This document shows, in pieces, positions 11,135-23,458 of a DNA stretch of 64,000 nucleotides. The notes under the pieces are model-generated. The model was not told the DNA's origin. It saw only the letters and a program-made list of their open reading frames with translations, and ran no database searches. Both the position numbers and the translations under genes were made by a program. Positions within the stretch are counted from its first letter, which is position 1. Every line of letters begins with the position of its first letter. The stretch spans positions 169,674 to 233,673 of the forward strand of contig DF237019.1 in NCBI GenBank assembly GCA_000708835.1. Reading direction: 5' to 3'. This DNA comes from Klebsormidium nitens (lineage: Eukaryota; Streptophyta; Klebsormidiophyceae; Klebsormidiales; Klebsormidiaceae).

Positions 11135-14100
11135 TTAACTTCGCTCGACCAAGACGACACATGGGCGGATGACGTCACTCGCCTGCCACGTTACGTAGTA
11201 GCCGCGCTCCGACAGGACGTCCGCGAGCATTTCGGACGCCTCGGGGTGCTGGAAGAAGAGCGGACGCTCCGTGTTGTACAGGGCCACCCCCGCGAGCGCA
11301 CATTTGCGCACGATCGGAATCACCTCGTGCTCAATAATGTCAATCACCTGTGGGCGCAGTAAACTGGATGTTTAAGAGGCGGTTAAGCCGAAACGAGGTC
11401 TGTGCTTCGAAAAAAGTCCTCGGGCTTGAGGATGTGATCGACGGCGCATAAAGCGAGTCATCTCTGCTCGATATTGCGGATTATCTGCAAGCGCAGTAGA
11501 TTATTGGAGACTTTGAATGAAACTCTGAGCGGAGGCGGATTATTGAGTGAAACTTTGTGCCGAGACGGATTTCATATGCTGAAGAAAGCTCACGGGCTTG
11601 ACCAACCGAAGCGTCTTCAAAAGCAGGGAAGTTGCTTGGTGTAGGAGGTGGGGTTTGCTGAGTAAGTGCTTGAACCAGTGCAAAGCCTTTGCATTCAAAG
11701 AACAGGACAGCGAATGATATCTCCAAGTCGTGCTTCGTGGGCATTGAGGCGCAAGGCCATTTCCTGGCGCGTCTCCTTCTAAAGGTCCAAACTAATAGGC
11801 CCCATATTCAACCAGAAAGAAACTGAGGACCCTAAAACCCGGGTACCCTAGCTGACCCACCTTTTTGAATGTCTCCAGGTCATGCTTCATGTAGGCGTCG
11901 AGCCGCGTGACCATGTTTTGCAATTCTCGCCTCAACAGGTTCTGACCACCGGATCCTGGAATTGAATTTGAAGTAGAAGAGTATGCAGCTCCTCAAAGAG
12001 ATTTTCAAAAAAAGGCTGGAATACCCACCTTTTTGAATGTCTCCAGGTCGTGCTTCATGTAGGCGTCGAGGCGCGTGACCATGTTCTGGCGCGCCTGCTT
12101 CACCAGGTTCTTGGCCAGCGGCAGGTGGCAGATCGCGCGGAACGTGTCCTCGCCCAGCTCCAGCCCGCTCTGGTACTGCAGCTCCTCCGCGATCTGTGTC
12201 AAAAGATAACCCAGGGTTAACTCGACGGTACAGTGAGCGCCAGAGTAGAGCCTGGTAATGTTTCTTATCCGAGATATATGGAAAGCGGAAGCCTGCTTTC
12301 GCTTTCTGGTACTGCAGCTCCTCCGTGATCTGCAGCTTTCAAAAAGAATTTGAAACGGGTTTTGGGTCGCTTTTCGTTAGCGCCGAACGCGCTTCTTGTC
12401 AATTTTCTATTGTGCATACTAAAAAGCAGACCCAAGACTTCACATGGGCACAGTTTTCGAGTTCTTGCTATATACTATTTTGATAAACTATAATCTGTAG
12501 TATTCACTAGTCTTCTCTAAGTACTGCAGTTCCTCCGCCATCTGAGTCCCACGTTCTTGGATGTGGCAGAAGATCAGTTTCGATGAGCCCAAGACTGGTG
12601 CTTCTTATAGGCTCTGCAATTGAATGTACACGAAGCGCAGAACTTGCGGAGCGAAAGAGAGCGGAAATCACGACGGACCGGAACGGAAGAAGGACCAGAA
12701 CACGTGTTCCCGGCATTGCGTAAGCGACCCAAAGCGGCGGCTATCTTCTCTTCGTCGCGTTCAAAGGAGGTCTCCACAAGAAATCTTAGAAAGGATGGAA
12801 AGAAAGAAACTCAAGAAAAAAAATACTGACTGAAAGGCAAAGAATGACCAGCTAACCTGTTCCCGCCAATGCAGAAGCGGCACAGCGTCGGCTAACTTTT
12901 CTTCACTCCGACAGAAGACGTTTTTCTTCGAGAATGCATACAACATGTTGGAAGGAAGAATCTAGCAAGGAAACAGAACCGAAAGTGGCACGGACCAAAA
13001 CGAACTGAAGGATACGCCCACCTGTTCCTGGCACTGCGCGAGCGTCTCTCGTTTTGTTTCAGGACGGGAAATACTCAAAGAGACTTCCAAAAGGCACCTT
13101 TAGAAAAGGAAGCCGAACCGGAAGCCACACGGAACGAAAGGGAAAGAAGGAGCAGCCCACATTTTCTCGTCAATGCGCGAGCCGCCTCAAGCGTCGTTCA
13201 CCTTTTCTTCATTGTGTGAGGTACAGGCTTCCGCAGGAATTCGTACAAGGAGCACGAACAAATAATATGACAAGGAAAGCGGAGCCGAAACTGACACGGA
13301 CCGGAATGGACAGAGGGATCAGCCCACCTGTTCCCGGCACTGCGCGAGTGTGCCCATGGCGTCGATGAGGTGAAATGGGAAGAAGCTCTTGAGCCGCAGC
13401 AGCGTATCGTAGTGCTCGCGGAAGATCTGGTAACGCCGCCGCGCCGCCCTCTCACTGGAAACGAATCACGGTCAGAGATTGAGGGCTTCAATGATTCGTG
13501 GCATCAAGAATGGTCCGTCTGAGGGCATCTACGAGTCCCTGGCTTGACGACTGGTCCGTCCGACCAGATGCTTATACTCTCCAGCGAGCAAATCGGGATT
13601 CGACTTCAACGATCTGTTTCAAGTGCAGGAACGCATATCGCAAGGCTCTTCTCCTCTTCCAGAAGCGGCTACTTGTCAGTTCCCCTCTCCACAACGACTA
13701 CGAATCCCACCAATGCGACTCTCATATGAGAAGCCTTTGAAAACTCTGCAAGGCTCCGAAACCTGAAAACTTACTCGAGGTCCGTTTCCCGCACTTCCGC
13801 CAGATCCCCTAACCCGCTCTCCTTGACCCGCTGGTTGTGCGCCAGCGCGGCGCGCCCCCGGTGCAGTTGCCGCCGCACGCTCTCCTCTTCCTCGACGTAG
13901 AGAACGGCGATCCGGAAGATTGGCCGCGGGAAGTGGTGCTCCTGGCCGGTGCTCATGTGCTGGTAGTGAAGGTCCGCCAACTTGTCGTGCAGCAATTTCA
14001 CGAAGTCGACCTGCATCAGTGTTCGTGGCGTTTGATTTGCGAAACGCGCCTGCATTGATTCCGGGTACGCAGGGTGCCACTGACTGACGGAATCAGCGAC

Positions 14101-17100
14101 AAATGCTGTTTGTGTATCCAGTTTCAAGCTTTTCGGGCACTCCCACTGTATCACCGGTGGTTCAGATTTAACGGTCCTCTGTCTTCAGTCGCGTCTAGGT
14201 GATTATGCTTCCGAATCGAAGAAAGAACCCCAGATTTATGGGCGCTGGATCTCGGTGGCGCGGATATGCGCAGGCTGCGCCAATCCTACAGAGTTGTCGA
14301 ATTTCTCAAGCTTCGCAATGATGACTGACCTGCATCGTGGTGCGCGGAAAGCCGTCCACGACGACGCCGGCAATGATCTCGTCCTCGTCCGGGATCTGTA
14401 CGGATGAAAGGTCCAGTTTGACTTTCAAACTCCCGTGAACAGGCAGCATTGGGGATCGCAATTTGGGGCAGGGTGGTGAGACCTCTCACCAAGTCGGAAA
14501 GATTACTTGTTGTGTATGCTCGCGATACTTCAGGATCTGCGGGGCGTAGATTCAGGGGTTGAGATTTCGCTTTTGACATATCGAGCAAACGGTCTTGGAT
14601 TTCAGGCTCTTCGCTTTATGGTAATCAGTCGCAGTTGGTTTCCGGAATGCGCTACTCTCCCATTGTCAGCAATGAATGTAAGAGTGGGCACGGGAGTACG
14701 TCCCTAAAGACGCTCGCAGGACTCTTGCGTCCTTCGGAAGCTGCAGGATGTGCGGTTTTTGCCTAAACTCAGATCGAAATAGACTTTAGGGTTTCGGTCA
14801 CATGAGACCTTAGACATTGAAAGAGAGATGAGACAGACAGACTACGTTTCACCACAAATGACTGCACATGAAATGATGGAAGTTTTTAACCATGAGAAAG
14901 CCCGCAGCTTCTCTCCGTGCATAGGTCCAAGTTGAGAGTCTGGAGTGAAAGTCAAGTTACTTGGCCTGTAGGGGGCGTTGGATTGAGCAACGGGACAGCG
15001 ACGGTTTTCTTTTTTTTGGAACGGCATCGTTGTGACATCCGATATCTGCGAAAGTTCTATCAAACGAAACGGTTGAGACTTGAAAGATTGGAATCTGCGT
15101 CCAGCATCGACGCCTGGCGCTCGTTGACTCCCCTCCTTTCATGAAGTTCTCCTCTCTGGGTGAGTACAAATTCAAAAGAACTGCTTGAAGCGTCTGAAAC
15201 AAATCGCATGTCCGTAAACCACAGAAGGACAAACGTCGCCACTCACGCTGTCCCCTTCCTCATCCAGCGAGTCCACGAAGCCAATTTTCAGAATGCCCTC
15301 CAGAACCAACTCCGGCACATGGGAGTCGGTCAGCAACGCCCTTTACTCACCTATCTTCACCTCTCTTGGTGAGTACGATCCAAAGTATGAAGCCAACACC
15401 CTTCACCCTGGACTCCTGAGACCAGAAAACAACAAGAGTCGAGACTCACTTCATCGCCCTCCTCGTCCGGCGAGTCCACGAACCCCATCCTCAGAATGCC
15501 TTCAAGCACCAGCTCGAGCACGTGCGAGTCGCTCAGCAACGCCCCGCTCTTCATGATCTCCTGCGCCGCCTGATCGTCCTGCAGCAGGTTACTTATGCTG
15601 ATCGCCTTTGTTGGGAAGCCCCGGGTCTGGAGAATGAACGGGGTGTTGGCGCCCTTGCCGGAGCCGGGAGCGCCGTTGAGCCAGACAATCTCCTTGGGGA
15701 TGTTCAGGCTCTCGATGCCCCCCATCTTGATCACGACCTGGTTCCAGACGCGGTTGAACAGCTTGGTGGCTTCAATTGATACCTGCAAAGAAGGGGATAG
15801 CCATTCTTACGTAAGCACAGTGCCGGGGAGTGGCAGGATACACAAGTTTAGGATTCTAACGATGGTGTCCTCGTTGAGGACTGACAGTGAATGACATAGG
15901 GGTTGCTAGGCGATTGAAGGTTGGGCCAGCTTGACAGTTTTCAAAGACGTGTATTTAAGCGGGTGTTTGGCTGGAAATGTCATGGGTGAAACTCCTTGGT
16001 TGAAAGCCAATTGAGGGCTTCAAGATAGTACATCCAGACTTGGAGCTCCAAAGAGCACGAAAGAAGGCCCTTGTCTCTGACGTACCTGACGTTGAACAAG
16101 GTGGAACTCGAATAAAAGGAGGAGAAAAGATCGATCAAACAAACCAAAAGCTTGAAGAGGGGAAGGAATAGTGGTCAATGATTTGATTGCCTGCTCTTAA
16201 AGAACGATTGGCCCTTTCAGGCTTCCGGGAAGGTACTATCGAGTATCAGAGGCTGGAGTGCAGTGGCTAAGTTTGGCAAGAGCTGGAGAATGTATGCGCT
16301 AAACTTGTGAGCTACAAGTTAAATGCAACATCCTGAATGTGAAACCCCCACTGTCAGATGAGCTTGCTATTCTGAGCTCTTGGTTCACACGAAGACACAA
16401 AGTTGTGAACTTTAAGTTTGTGGCTTAAGATTCTTCAATTTCAGGTCAACATAATACTTGCATGATTCTTTCATCGTTTGTGGACAAGCTCTCTCAGGTC
16501 CTGCTAACATCCAACAGACTCCGAAACAAAAATCTCCTACTCATAAACGATCCCCGCCAACTCCAAAGAAAGCTCTTACCTTTGGGGTGGATCCTTTCAC
16601 CACATCCGTCACGCTTGCCTTGGACGACGGCTCCCCCAAAGCCCTGTCCAAGTCAGCATCCGTGGGGTGATCTGAACCGTCAGTATCCAGGTGCTCCACT
16701 AACACGTCCGCAACTTCTGCGGCGCTTTCTGTGGCAAACCCCCTTGTTCCACCTACTGAGAGGCTATGCTTGTTTGTTGAATGGCTATGGCTGCTAGCTG
16801 TTAGACTGTGCGTATGTAATGGTGAGCTGCGTGCGATGCTGCGTGGTGCTTGAAGAGGACTTTGTCTGAGTGAGCGTTTGACAAGGCTGGCATTGAGAAT
16901 GCTGCTGTGCAAGCTTTTAGCGGTTGCATTCAAGTCTGCAATGGTCCAAGTCAATGGAGCGAAGCCCTCGCCAATGTCAGCAAACACCTTTGACTGTCCA
17001 GCTTGAGGATTCCCCAGAGAATGGGGTCTCCGCATTCGGGTCGCAGAGCTGCTCGGAATTGGGACAAGGCATGATGACCAGTCTGCTGACTTCCGAGGAT

Positions 17101-17314
17101 GGTCTACGTGTGGCGCGTCCTTCTGATCTGATGCATAATGTACATCAGCTGCAGCATCTTCTGAGAGAAAGTCGACCAATCCTCTGCAGCACTTGACGGC
17201 CCCCAAATGCACATTCTCCCATTGGCAGACTGCTTTCCTTGACTGCCTGATTGCAGTTTGATGGAGCTGCCTTTGGGAGCTCAGCAAACGCTGCAGCCTT
17301 TGGACGCCTGTCAT
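11135..17314 (-). CDS. Adenylate-kinase-family protein, long form, probably mitochondrial
   Basis: Seven minus-strand exons join without a frame break: 16580-17314, 15450-15782, 14330-14395, 13775-14010, 13328-13454, 12029-12193, 11135-11347, for 624 residues. The P-loop is GAPGSGKG (about 282-289). The NMP-kinase signature is VVDGFPRTT, split off in the 66-nt third exon. VRRQLHRGR follows the usual strand, and ERAARRRYQIF...LIDAMGT matches the late adenylate-kinase helix and strand. Classic enzymes have about 220-260 residues. This one has a 245-residue N-terminal exon that is low in structure and ends in GFATESAAEV, like a mitochondrial presequence border, plus about 125 C-terminal residues of unknown role (EELQYQSGLELGEDTF, ERGYYVTWQASDVIRP). 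The start at 17314 is the longest option; an internal Met before RRPHSLGNPQ would suit a presequence better. The ATP + AMP = 2 ADP reaction is expected from the family, but another NMP substrate is possible. Several introns carry exon-edge repeats. Confidence 0.85.
11854..11950 (-). repeat. Echo of adenylate-kinase exon 6, 3' edge
   Basis: A roughly 97-bp imperfect copy of the sequence at 12022-12118 sits 170 bp further into the intron. It copies the last codons of exon 6 (YMKHDLETFKK) and the donor, and still reads AAAAAG|GTGGGTC. The copy has changes such as GCAATT in place of GCGCGC. Confidence 0.85.
12300..12552 (-). repeat. Two echoes of adenylate-kinase exon 6, 5' edge
   Basis: Short copies of the start of exon 6 (coding EELQYQ, real edge at 12193) lie at 12300-12338 and 12505-12552. 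Both keep the TACTGCAG(C/T)TCCTCCG core on the plus strand and an AT-CTG junction. They lie on the upstream (intron) side of the exon. Confidence 0.7.
12697..13185 (-). repeat. Four echoes of adenylate-kinase exon 5, 3' edge
   Basis: Copies of the end of exon 5 (coding LAQCREQ plus its donor; real site at 13321-13350) recur near 12697, 12850, 13016 and 13154, giving a five-unit array with 137-167 bp spacing. Flanking purine-rich intron sequence (ACGGACCGGAA-type) is copied as well, so the unit spans exon and intron. Copies at 12850 and 13016 keep AACAG|GT donors. Confidence 0.8.
15148..15340 (-). repeat. Echo of adenylate-kinase exon 2, 3' edge
   Basis: The sequence at 15241-15340 copies 15445-15545, the last 30 or so codons of exon 2 (GILRMGFVDSPDEEGDE) and its donor, at an offset of about 204 bp. 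The flanking CTCTCTGGGTGAGTAC is also duplicated (15152 and 15363). The copied donor GTGAGT is intact. Confidence 0.85.
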
Positions 17315-18221
17315 CGGACCGCAACTTTGAAAAGCATCCCTTGTACCAAGTGAAGGTCAGGAGCGTATTGCAGGTATGTTTTGCTAACAATTTGGGAAGC
17401 AGAAGCGCTGTGCTTGGCTGATCTGTTTAGCTTGCATGATTCTCGGAAGTGAATGCGCATTGCACATTCTGTACATGGACGGAAGCCATCACTGTCAGTG
17501 GCGCGTGAGTGGCATTGAAACTCGAGCTCGAACTGTGCATCGATCCGCTGTCTTATTAAACCTCAATCGGCGACGTATGCTAGGTGTGCCTCACGTATCC
17601 ACCCTATTAAATTAGGGAATTAAATAGCTGAACGTTCACAGCGAAAACCAGGTCCGGTTAACGAACTATTATACCAAGCTTTTGAATGGCCAGATTTACA
17701 AACCGGGCAAACCCAAGACTATTAACACAAGCTGCTCTACGGTCTACCTCTTTTCAACCTGACAGTGATGTATTATAATACCTATGTAATATCCTAACAT
17801 TTTTGTAATTTTGCACTATTGTCGTTAATCCTGCTGTCAAGCTGGCAGCAGTCGAATCCTCAACTTCATCTCTTGAGCAAGTTGAACTTGACGCTCGAAC
17901 TTGAAGTTGCAATGTTGCAGGAGGAAGCCCTTCCAAGTTCCAGGTCAACAGCACTCCAGAGTCCAGGCGCTTCTTGATATCTTACTGGGACCGGCATGAA
18001 AAAGAAGGCAGGGCAAGTGTGAGCGAAACCACCACGAGAGAGGTCGACGATGATGAGGCATGATGCAGTTGCTTGCCCAGAATAAAAAGACCTTCATCCA
18101 GGGAGTTTTGGGCTCTGAAGTGTCCAGACAAGCCCAGCTGACTCATTCTTGGACAGATCTAGGCGTACTTGTATCATTGGCGGAAGAGATGCCAATCAGA
18201 AGGGCTTGATGTTGTGTCGGC
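17315..18221. other. Divergent intergenic region
   Basis: This separates the minus-strand adenylate-kinase-like gene from the plus-strand peptidyl-tRNA hydrolase, so it should contain both promoters. I see no clear TATA box or coding frame. Confidence 0.5.
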
Positions 18222-21200
18222 ATGATGTCAGCGGCGAAGCCAATGATGTCGGCCACTTCGGTGCACCACCTCCGAGCATCTCTAGCAGCACTCAGAACAG
18301 GCAGCCGCTTTAGACACTCCCAAATGCCACCACTTTTTCACCCGTTCTCCACATCAAAGTTTGTCGACCCTAGTTCCTCTGCCCTACCAGCAAGCTTTTT
18401 GGAAGGAGCCGCCACCTTCTTAAAAGCACCCCGGTCAGGAAAGAAGGACTGCATAATTAGAGCAATAGCGTCGTCGGCGGTGTCAAGTGCCGAGGCGGCA
18501 GTTGCAGAGAAGGGTGCTGACACGGCAAAACGACGGCCAAAGAAAGAGCCGTTGAGCACGAATGGTGGTGGAGGGGGAGAAAGTTCGGGGCCTTGGCTGT
18601 TGGTCGGCTTGGGAAATCCAGGGTCAAAGTACGCTGGCACGCGACACAACGTAAGAAGTGCAGAAGCCGAAGAATCTCAAGGCACGCTTTTATGTCCCAG
18701 CAAGAATGGCCAGCACTGTTTGTGCTGTTGGTGCATATCAAAAAGCTTCACCAGAGTAACCAGCTCAAAGATCTGCCTGGTTTAATTTCAGATACTTTCT
18801 TATTTCATGAGTCCATTTTTTGCAGAGTAGGATCAGCTGTCTTGATACTTAAGCGGCGTCCTGATCTTAGACTGTGGCGTTCAATATGTGGCCTAGCTTC
18901 CATGAAAAGTATACTTCTGAGCTTTCTCAGAGGGACAAGCCCTTCAGTCTCACCTGGTGAACAGATACAATCTACACAATTTGCTATTCGTGTCCGCGCA
19001 TCATTATCATCGTCATTGACTTCCTATGTTCCATCCTTCTGCATGTTATATTTCTTCGACGTCTTCTTTTCTTACTTCAGACGGCAGCTTCTCTACAACG
19101 CGCATTGCTGCCAATGGCGCTCTGATCCTTCTCCTTCTTGATGAAGCTTTTCGGACCCAAGAATCGATTACTTTCTTCGAAGCCCCAGACATACATCAAA
19201 AGCGACCTGCCAACTACTTTGACCTTTCCAACTACTGAGACCAAGTCTTTATGCCGGCTTCATCAGAGACATAGGTCTCTGCTTCATTCAGGCAGTGTTT
19301 TTGTCAAATGACCAACCGGCCAGAAGTCGGAACAATAACATGGCAAAGAGTAATCTACTTTTCGTGGGCCCTGTAGGTCGGTTTCGAGCTTCTCGATGAG
19401 CTAGCTGCCTCAGAGGGGATCACCATCGGCGAGACGAAGAACAAGGCCCTGATTGGGAAGGGGCGCATCGCAGGCACGCAGGTCGTTCTGGTGAAGCCAC
19501 AGACGTTCATGAATCTGAGCGGGGAGTCGGTGGGGCCGCTCGCACGGTTCTTCAAGATTCCTGTAGAGAGAGTGCTCGTGGTGAGCTGTCCATGAATGCC
19601 ATGGGATCCTTCCTTCCTTTCCATTCGACCCGTTTCATTTCTGCTTGCTTTCATTGTCGTTCTCTGGTCATGGATGTTGAGACTTGAGCGAGTGTGTTTT
19701 CCTGCCTTTTTGCGCTGTTGACAGACGGGCGAATCGGAAGCAGAGGCAAGATTTGGGTCCAAACGTTGTGCAGCTGCCAGAAGAGACTTGCAAAATCAGA
19801 AGGTTTTGAGCGAGGTATGTGGCAAAACGAAGCTGGACACGTGCAAGGGCAGCCGGAAGGTGGGCGCACAGTGGGTCAGTTCGCTGTATGTTGACCGCGA
19901 AAGGGACGCAAGCAGAATCATATGCAGTAAATAGTCATGCACCCGGGGTAAAAATAAGATTTACTAAGTATCGAATTCTCCGACTCGTGGTTGTGAAAAT
20001 GGATACGAGAGTTCTAATCGATATTCTCGCCTCCGACTCTCGACTTTTGGAGAATCAATCAATCAATCACAAAGTGTAGGAAGTCAGAAACTGATGTCGG
20101 CGTGCTCGCGGCGATTTTACTGGTCAAAAATAGGATCTGCTGCATTTCACCCTGATCGATAGACCGAGATTTTGGCCACTAGCTTTCTCTCCTGAATCAT
20201 GAGATTCCTAATCTAACAGCTCCATGTTTAAATCCGTACGTGCTGCTTGATAGTGGACCCAATAACGAGTAATCGAATGAAACCGCGGATTTTTTTCTCT
20301 CTCCCACTCGTTGTGTTGACCTGCAAGCGTAGATCGTCCTCATAGGCATCGCACAGTGCTTTTCTTTGCTGGTTTCCTATACGGGGCAGCACAGAGCCCG
20401 TGACTTTTGCGGAGGTTCGCAGCAGACGAAATTCATCCGGTCCTACAATTACATACCAGAAAATGTAAGAAGTGTATGGTTCGTGATGAGAGTAGAGGAA
20501 GTCTGGAAGTCGGCGTGGGGGCCGCTCATGATGCTAGAATGGGCCACTATGTCGTCGCTTTGTATTTCATCCTACTGACAGTTATCGTTTTGACCGCTCC
20601 CCACTCTAAGGTCGTGTGAGCGAAACCTTGACTCGTCGTTCCGTTCCCATTCCGCTAGGTGTACGACGACCTGGACACAGAAACAGCGGAGCTCCGGTTG
20701 AAAATGAAGGGCGGCCATGGGGGCCACAACGGAATGCGGAGCATCATCCAACATTTTAGCGGCAGTCAAGCCTTCCCCCGCTTGCGAATAGGCATCGGTC
20801 GCCCTCCGGGGAAGATGCCGGTCGAGCGATACGTGTTGACGCCTTTCACGGCCAAGGAAAAAGAGGAGGTACGAGTACGGCGTGGTTTTTCTTGTTTCGT
20901 AGTTTTGTTGATGCGGTTGTTTACTGCTTATTTGAAGTCTCCTAGCTGCTGTTTTTACTCCTCAATTTCGACGAAAGGGAACCCTTTTTCCTTTTGCCAC
21001 CTGGTGCACTCAGATCGGCTCGGAGGAGACAGCAATTTCAATAGGCCCATCTTTTGAACCGCGGGTGTGGAAACCGTGGAAGCCTTTTCATGTCGTTCCC
21101 CTCTATCGATACTGTGCTACTTCAATCTCCGAGTTCACGTAGTTCCAGCGGAGTAGAAGAGGCCAGAAACGGGTTATGCGGGTCGCTTCCAGTCAATTGC

Positions 21201-21749
21201 CGGCCGTTTGCGTTTGCAGTTGCTTTAATACGTTTTTGGAATGAAATCCCGAAGTTGTTTTCCACCTTATCAATGTTGCTGTCTGGGACCGGAGAAACAC
21301 TTTCCAGTCTTCTTCTGCTGTTTGTAAACTGCGCACCTGCATATCGAGCACCAGCGCACTTGTCATTAATGCGACACTCTGAAACATGACCCCTAGACTG
21401 CAGGAGACTCTGCGGTTGCATGTCTCAAACAGTTGTATTGGCCACAACCCCTGGTTCCGCTCGCTGGTACATTGAAATCGGTACCCTAAAACCGGTCCCT
21501 TAGAGAATCCGAATGGGGTTGTCCACTCTTTGTTGTCGGAGAAGAAGGACGTTTCCTGATCGTGCATCTTGTGCGTTCTTATCTTTTCGTTGACTCCGTT
21601 CAAGTCGCTTTAGTAAGAGCGTTGCTTTTCTGATGTCTGTGTAGATTGCCGTTTCGATGGTGAGGGGCTCGGACGCGATAAGAGCGGTGCTCTCCGAGGG
21701 AATCGAACGTGCAGTTTCGCAATGGAACGGCGCTCGAGTGAAGGTCTAG
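18222..21749 (+). CDS. Peptidyl-tRNA hydrolase (bacterial Pth1 type), organellar
   Basis: Four exons, 18222-18650, 19377-19580, 20659-20868 and 21645-21749, all join in phase 0 for 315 residues. The enzyme releases stalled peptides by cleaving peptidyl-tRNA. All known active-site positions are present: GLGNPG and GTRHN|VG (His142, split by intron 1), MNLSG (Asn189), VYDDLD (Asp214) and [12 protein letters not shown] (Asn235). [14 protein letters not shown] is also conserved. The first 125 or so residues are Ser/Ala/Arg-rich with few acidic residues, typical of a chloroplast or mitochondrial transit peptide. Plants have several members, including the CRS2 splicing-factor branch; the intact catalytic set argues for an active hydrolase. 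A second ATG lies at the next codon, and 18222 is the first Met of the open frame. Confidence 0.93.
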
Positions 21750-23458
21750 GTGATTTTTTAGCAGCCAGTTTGTTTGGCTGCAAGACGAAGTGCGGCTAGG
21801 TAGAGGCCCGTCCGTACTTTTCGCCTCAGAACTTGGACCATTTTTCAAACAGGGTCAGGGGGATACTAGAGAGATGCCTTGGTTGGACATTTTTTCAAAC
21901 AGTCCGACGAATGTAAGTCATGCTCAACCGATTGAGTCGGGCGTATGTTGTCGAATTCTGATGGGCTCCTGGCTATCACCAACACTTGGTCGTGTATGTA
22001 CTACTCCGATACTTTATTTGTCTGATCCCAGCTCATCCATGGGTACCGTCATGGTATGATTGCAGTCCGGATCGATGCCTGCAACGTTACTTAGTAATGG
22101 AAATTCCCCTGCATGCGGTGAATCCACGGTTACTTCTTTTCTGCATATGATTGCGATGTACAACCTCACTGCCGAACCGAACAATCACGGGCTCTTAGTC
22201 AAGTTCCATTCGTGCCAGAGGGGAACGATGGCTTCCTCATGCAATAGCATGGTAGCTTCCTTGATCAATCTTTGCTTCTACCTTGTTGCTTCTGCCTTGA
22301 CAGGCATTGCCAAACGTCTTTGAGCTAGGGCCGCCCAATGCATCAGCGTGCTTCTTCTTTCCAGACCGGCGAGGGCCGCAGTTGTCCTCGTGAGTCGTGA
22401 AGGAAGGTGCATTTATGCTGTGGCGTCATCTGTCAGACGTCCGAGCTTCCGGGCACGAGCGATGCGTGACATCTGAAAAGGGTGACATCAACGCCGCCGG
22501 TGCCCGGCCCATTGGCATACGTTTGCTAGTATTAAAGCAGTTGAGTTTGACACTGAGAGACATCAAGCATTGATGACCAAAGCATGTTCGAAGTAACTCA
22601 TCCCGACTGTCAAGGTATGCCGCCGATATGAAGGCCCTCATCAGTGGTACGTTGTGCCCGTTTTCATGCAAGGTTGGCTCGAGAGCTAAGATCAGGATCG
22701 ACGGAGACGCAGCTTCTTGTGAAACACTGGACTCTGGAGTAGGCCTATTAGCAAGTCCACAGAGCGACAGGAATGGTCCGTACACTTGTAGACCACAGGG
22801 TTGCTTCACACAGAATCCGATCGTCGATCATCCGATCATCCGAAAGATATGATCAAAGATAATCACTTTGATTTTCCACCCCAAAAGAGCTGACGTGCCA
22901 GCTGGCATTGGTCAGACGAAGTCAGCGGGTCCCTTCATGCAGGAACTTGCTTCTACAGTAGCTGCGAAGCTTGGCGACATTGCGCAAGCCAGCAGCTGAA
23001 GAAATTTTGGTTGGAGACGCGTCTGCGCACTGCTAAAAGCACTCGCTGCAATTTGCCTGGCAGCATTGCTCAGTCAGCCGGCTGTCTGCGGCGCAAAGGA
23101 AATCACGGGTGGTTGAAGATGGTGATTACAAGCACCTGCTGCAGTGGGCGAAGAAGCGAAGCTGCTGCAGCGTAGAAAACAGCAGGATTTGAGTTGAAGA
23201 AAGTGTTTGCACACGATTGAAAGCATTTGCTGCGATGTGCAGATTAAGCAGGCTTTTGAGGGAGAATCACGTCAATGGAGAAGCAGTTAGCCGTCTGCAC
23301 TATGACCGTTTAAGCGGACTAGCCATTGGAATGCGTGTTCTGACGAGAAGTCTAGGCCTGGTCGAGACCTTCTGTCTTTTGAGGGCAATGTAAACAAGGT
23401 GTTGGGGTTGGAAGTGGGTTTGGTGGCGGGTTTGGAGGAAAACAGGGCGGACTTAAAG
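21750..23458. other. Intergenic, nothing recognised
   Basis: This holds the PTH 3' region and the promoter of hydrolase gene A. Frames at 22426-22809 (-) and 22628-22852 (+) overlap and show no family features. Tandem TTTTTCAAACAG occurs near 21841 and 21890. Confidence 0.45.
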
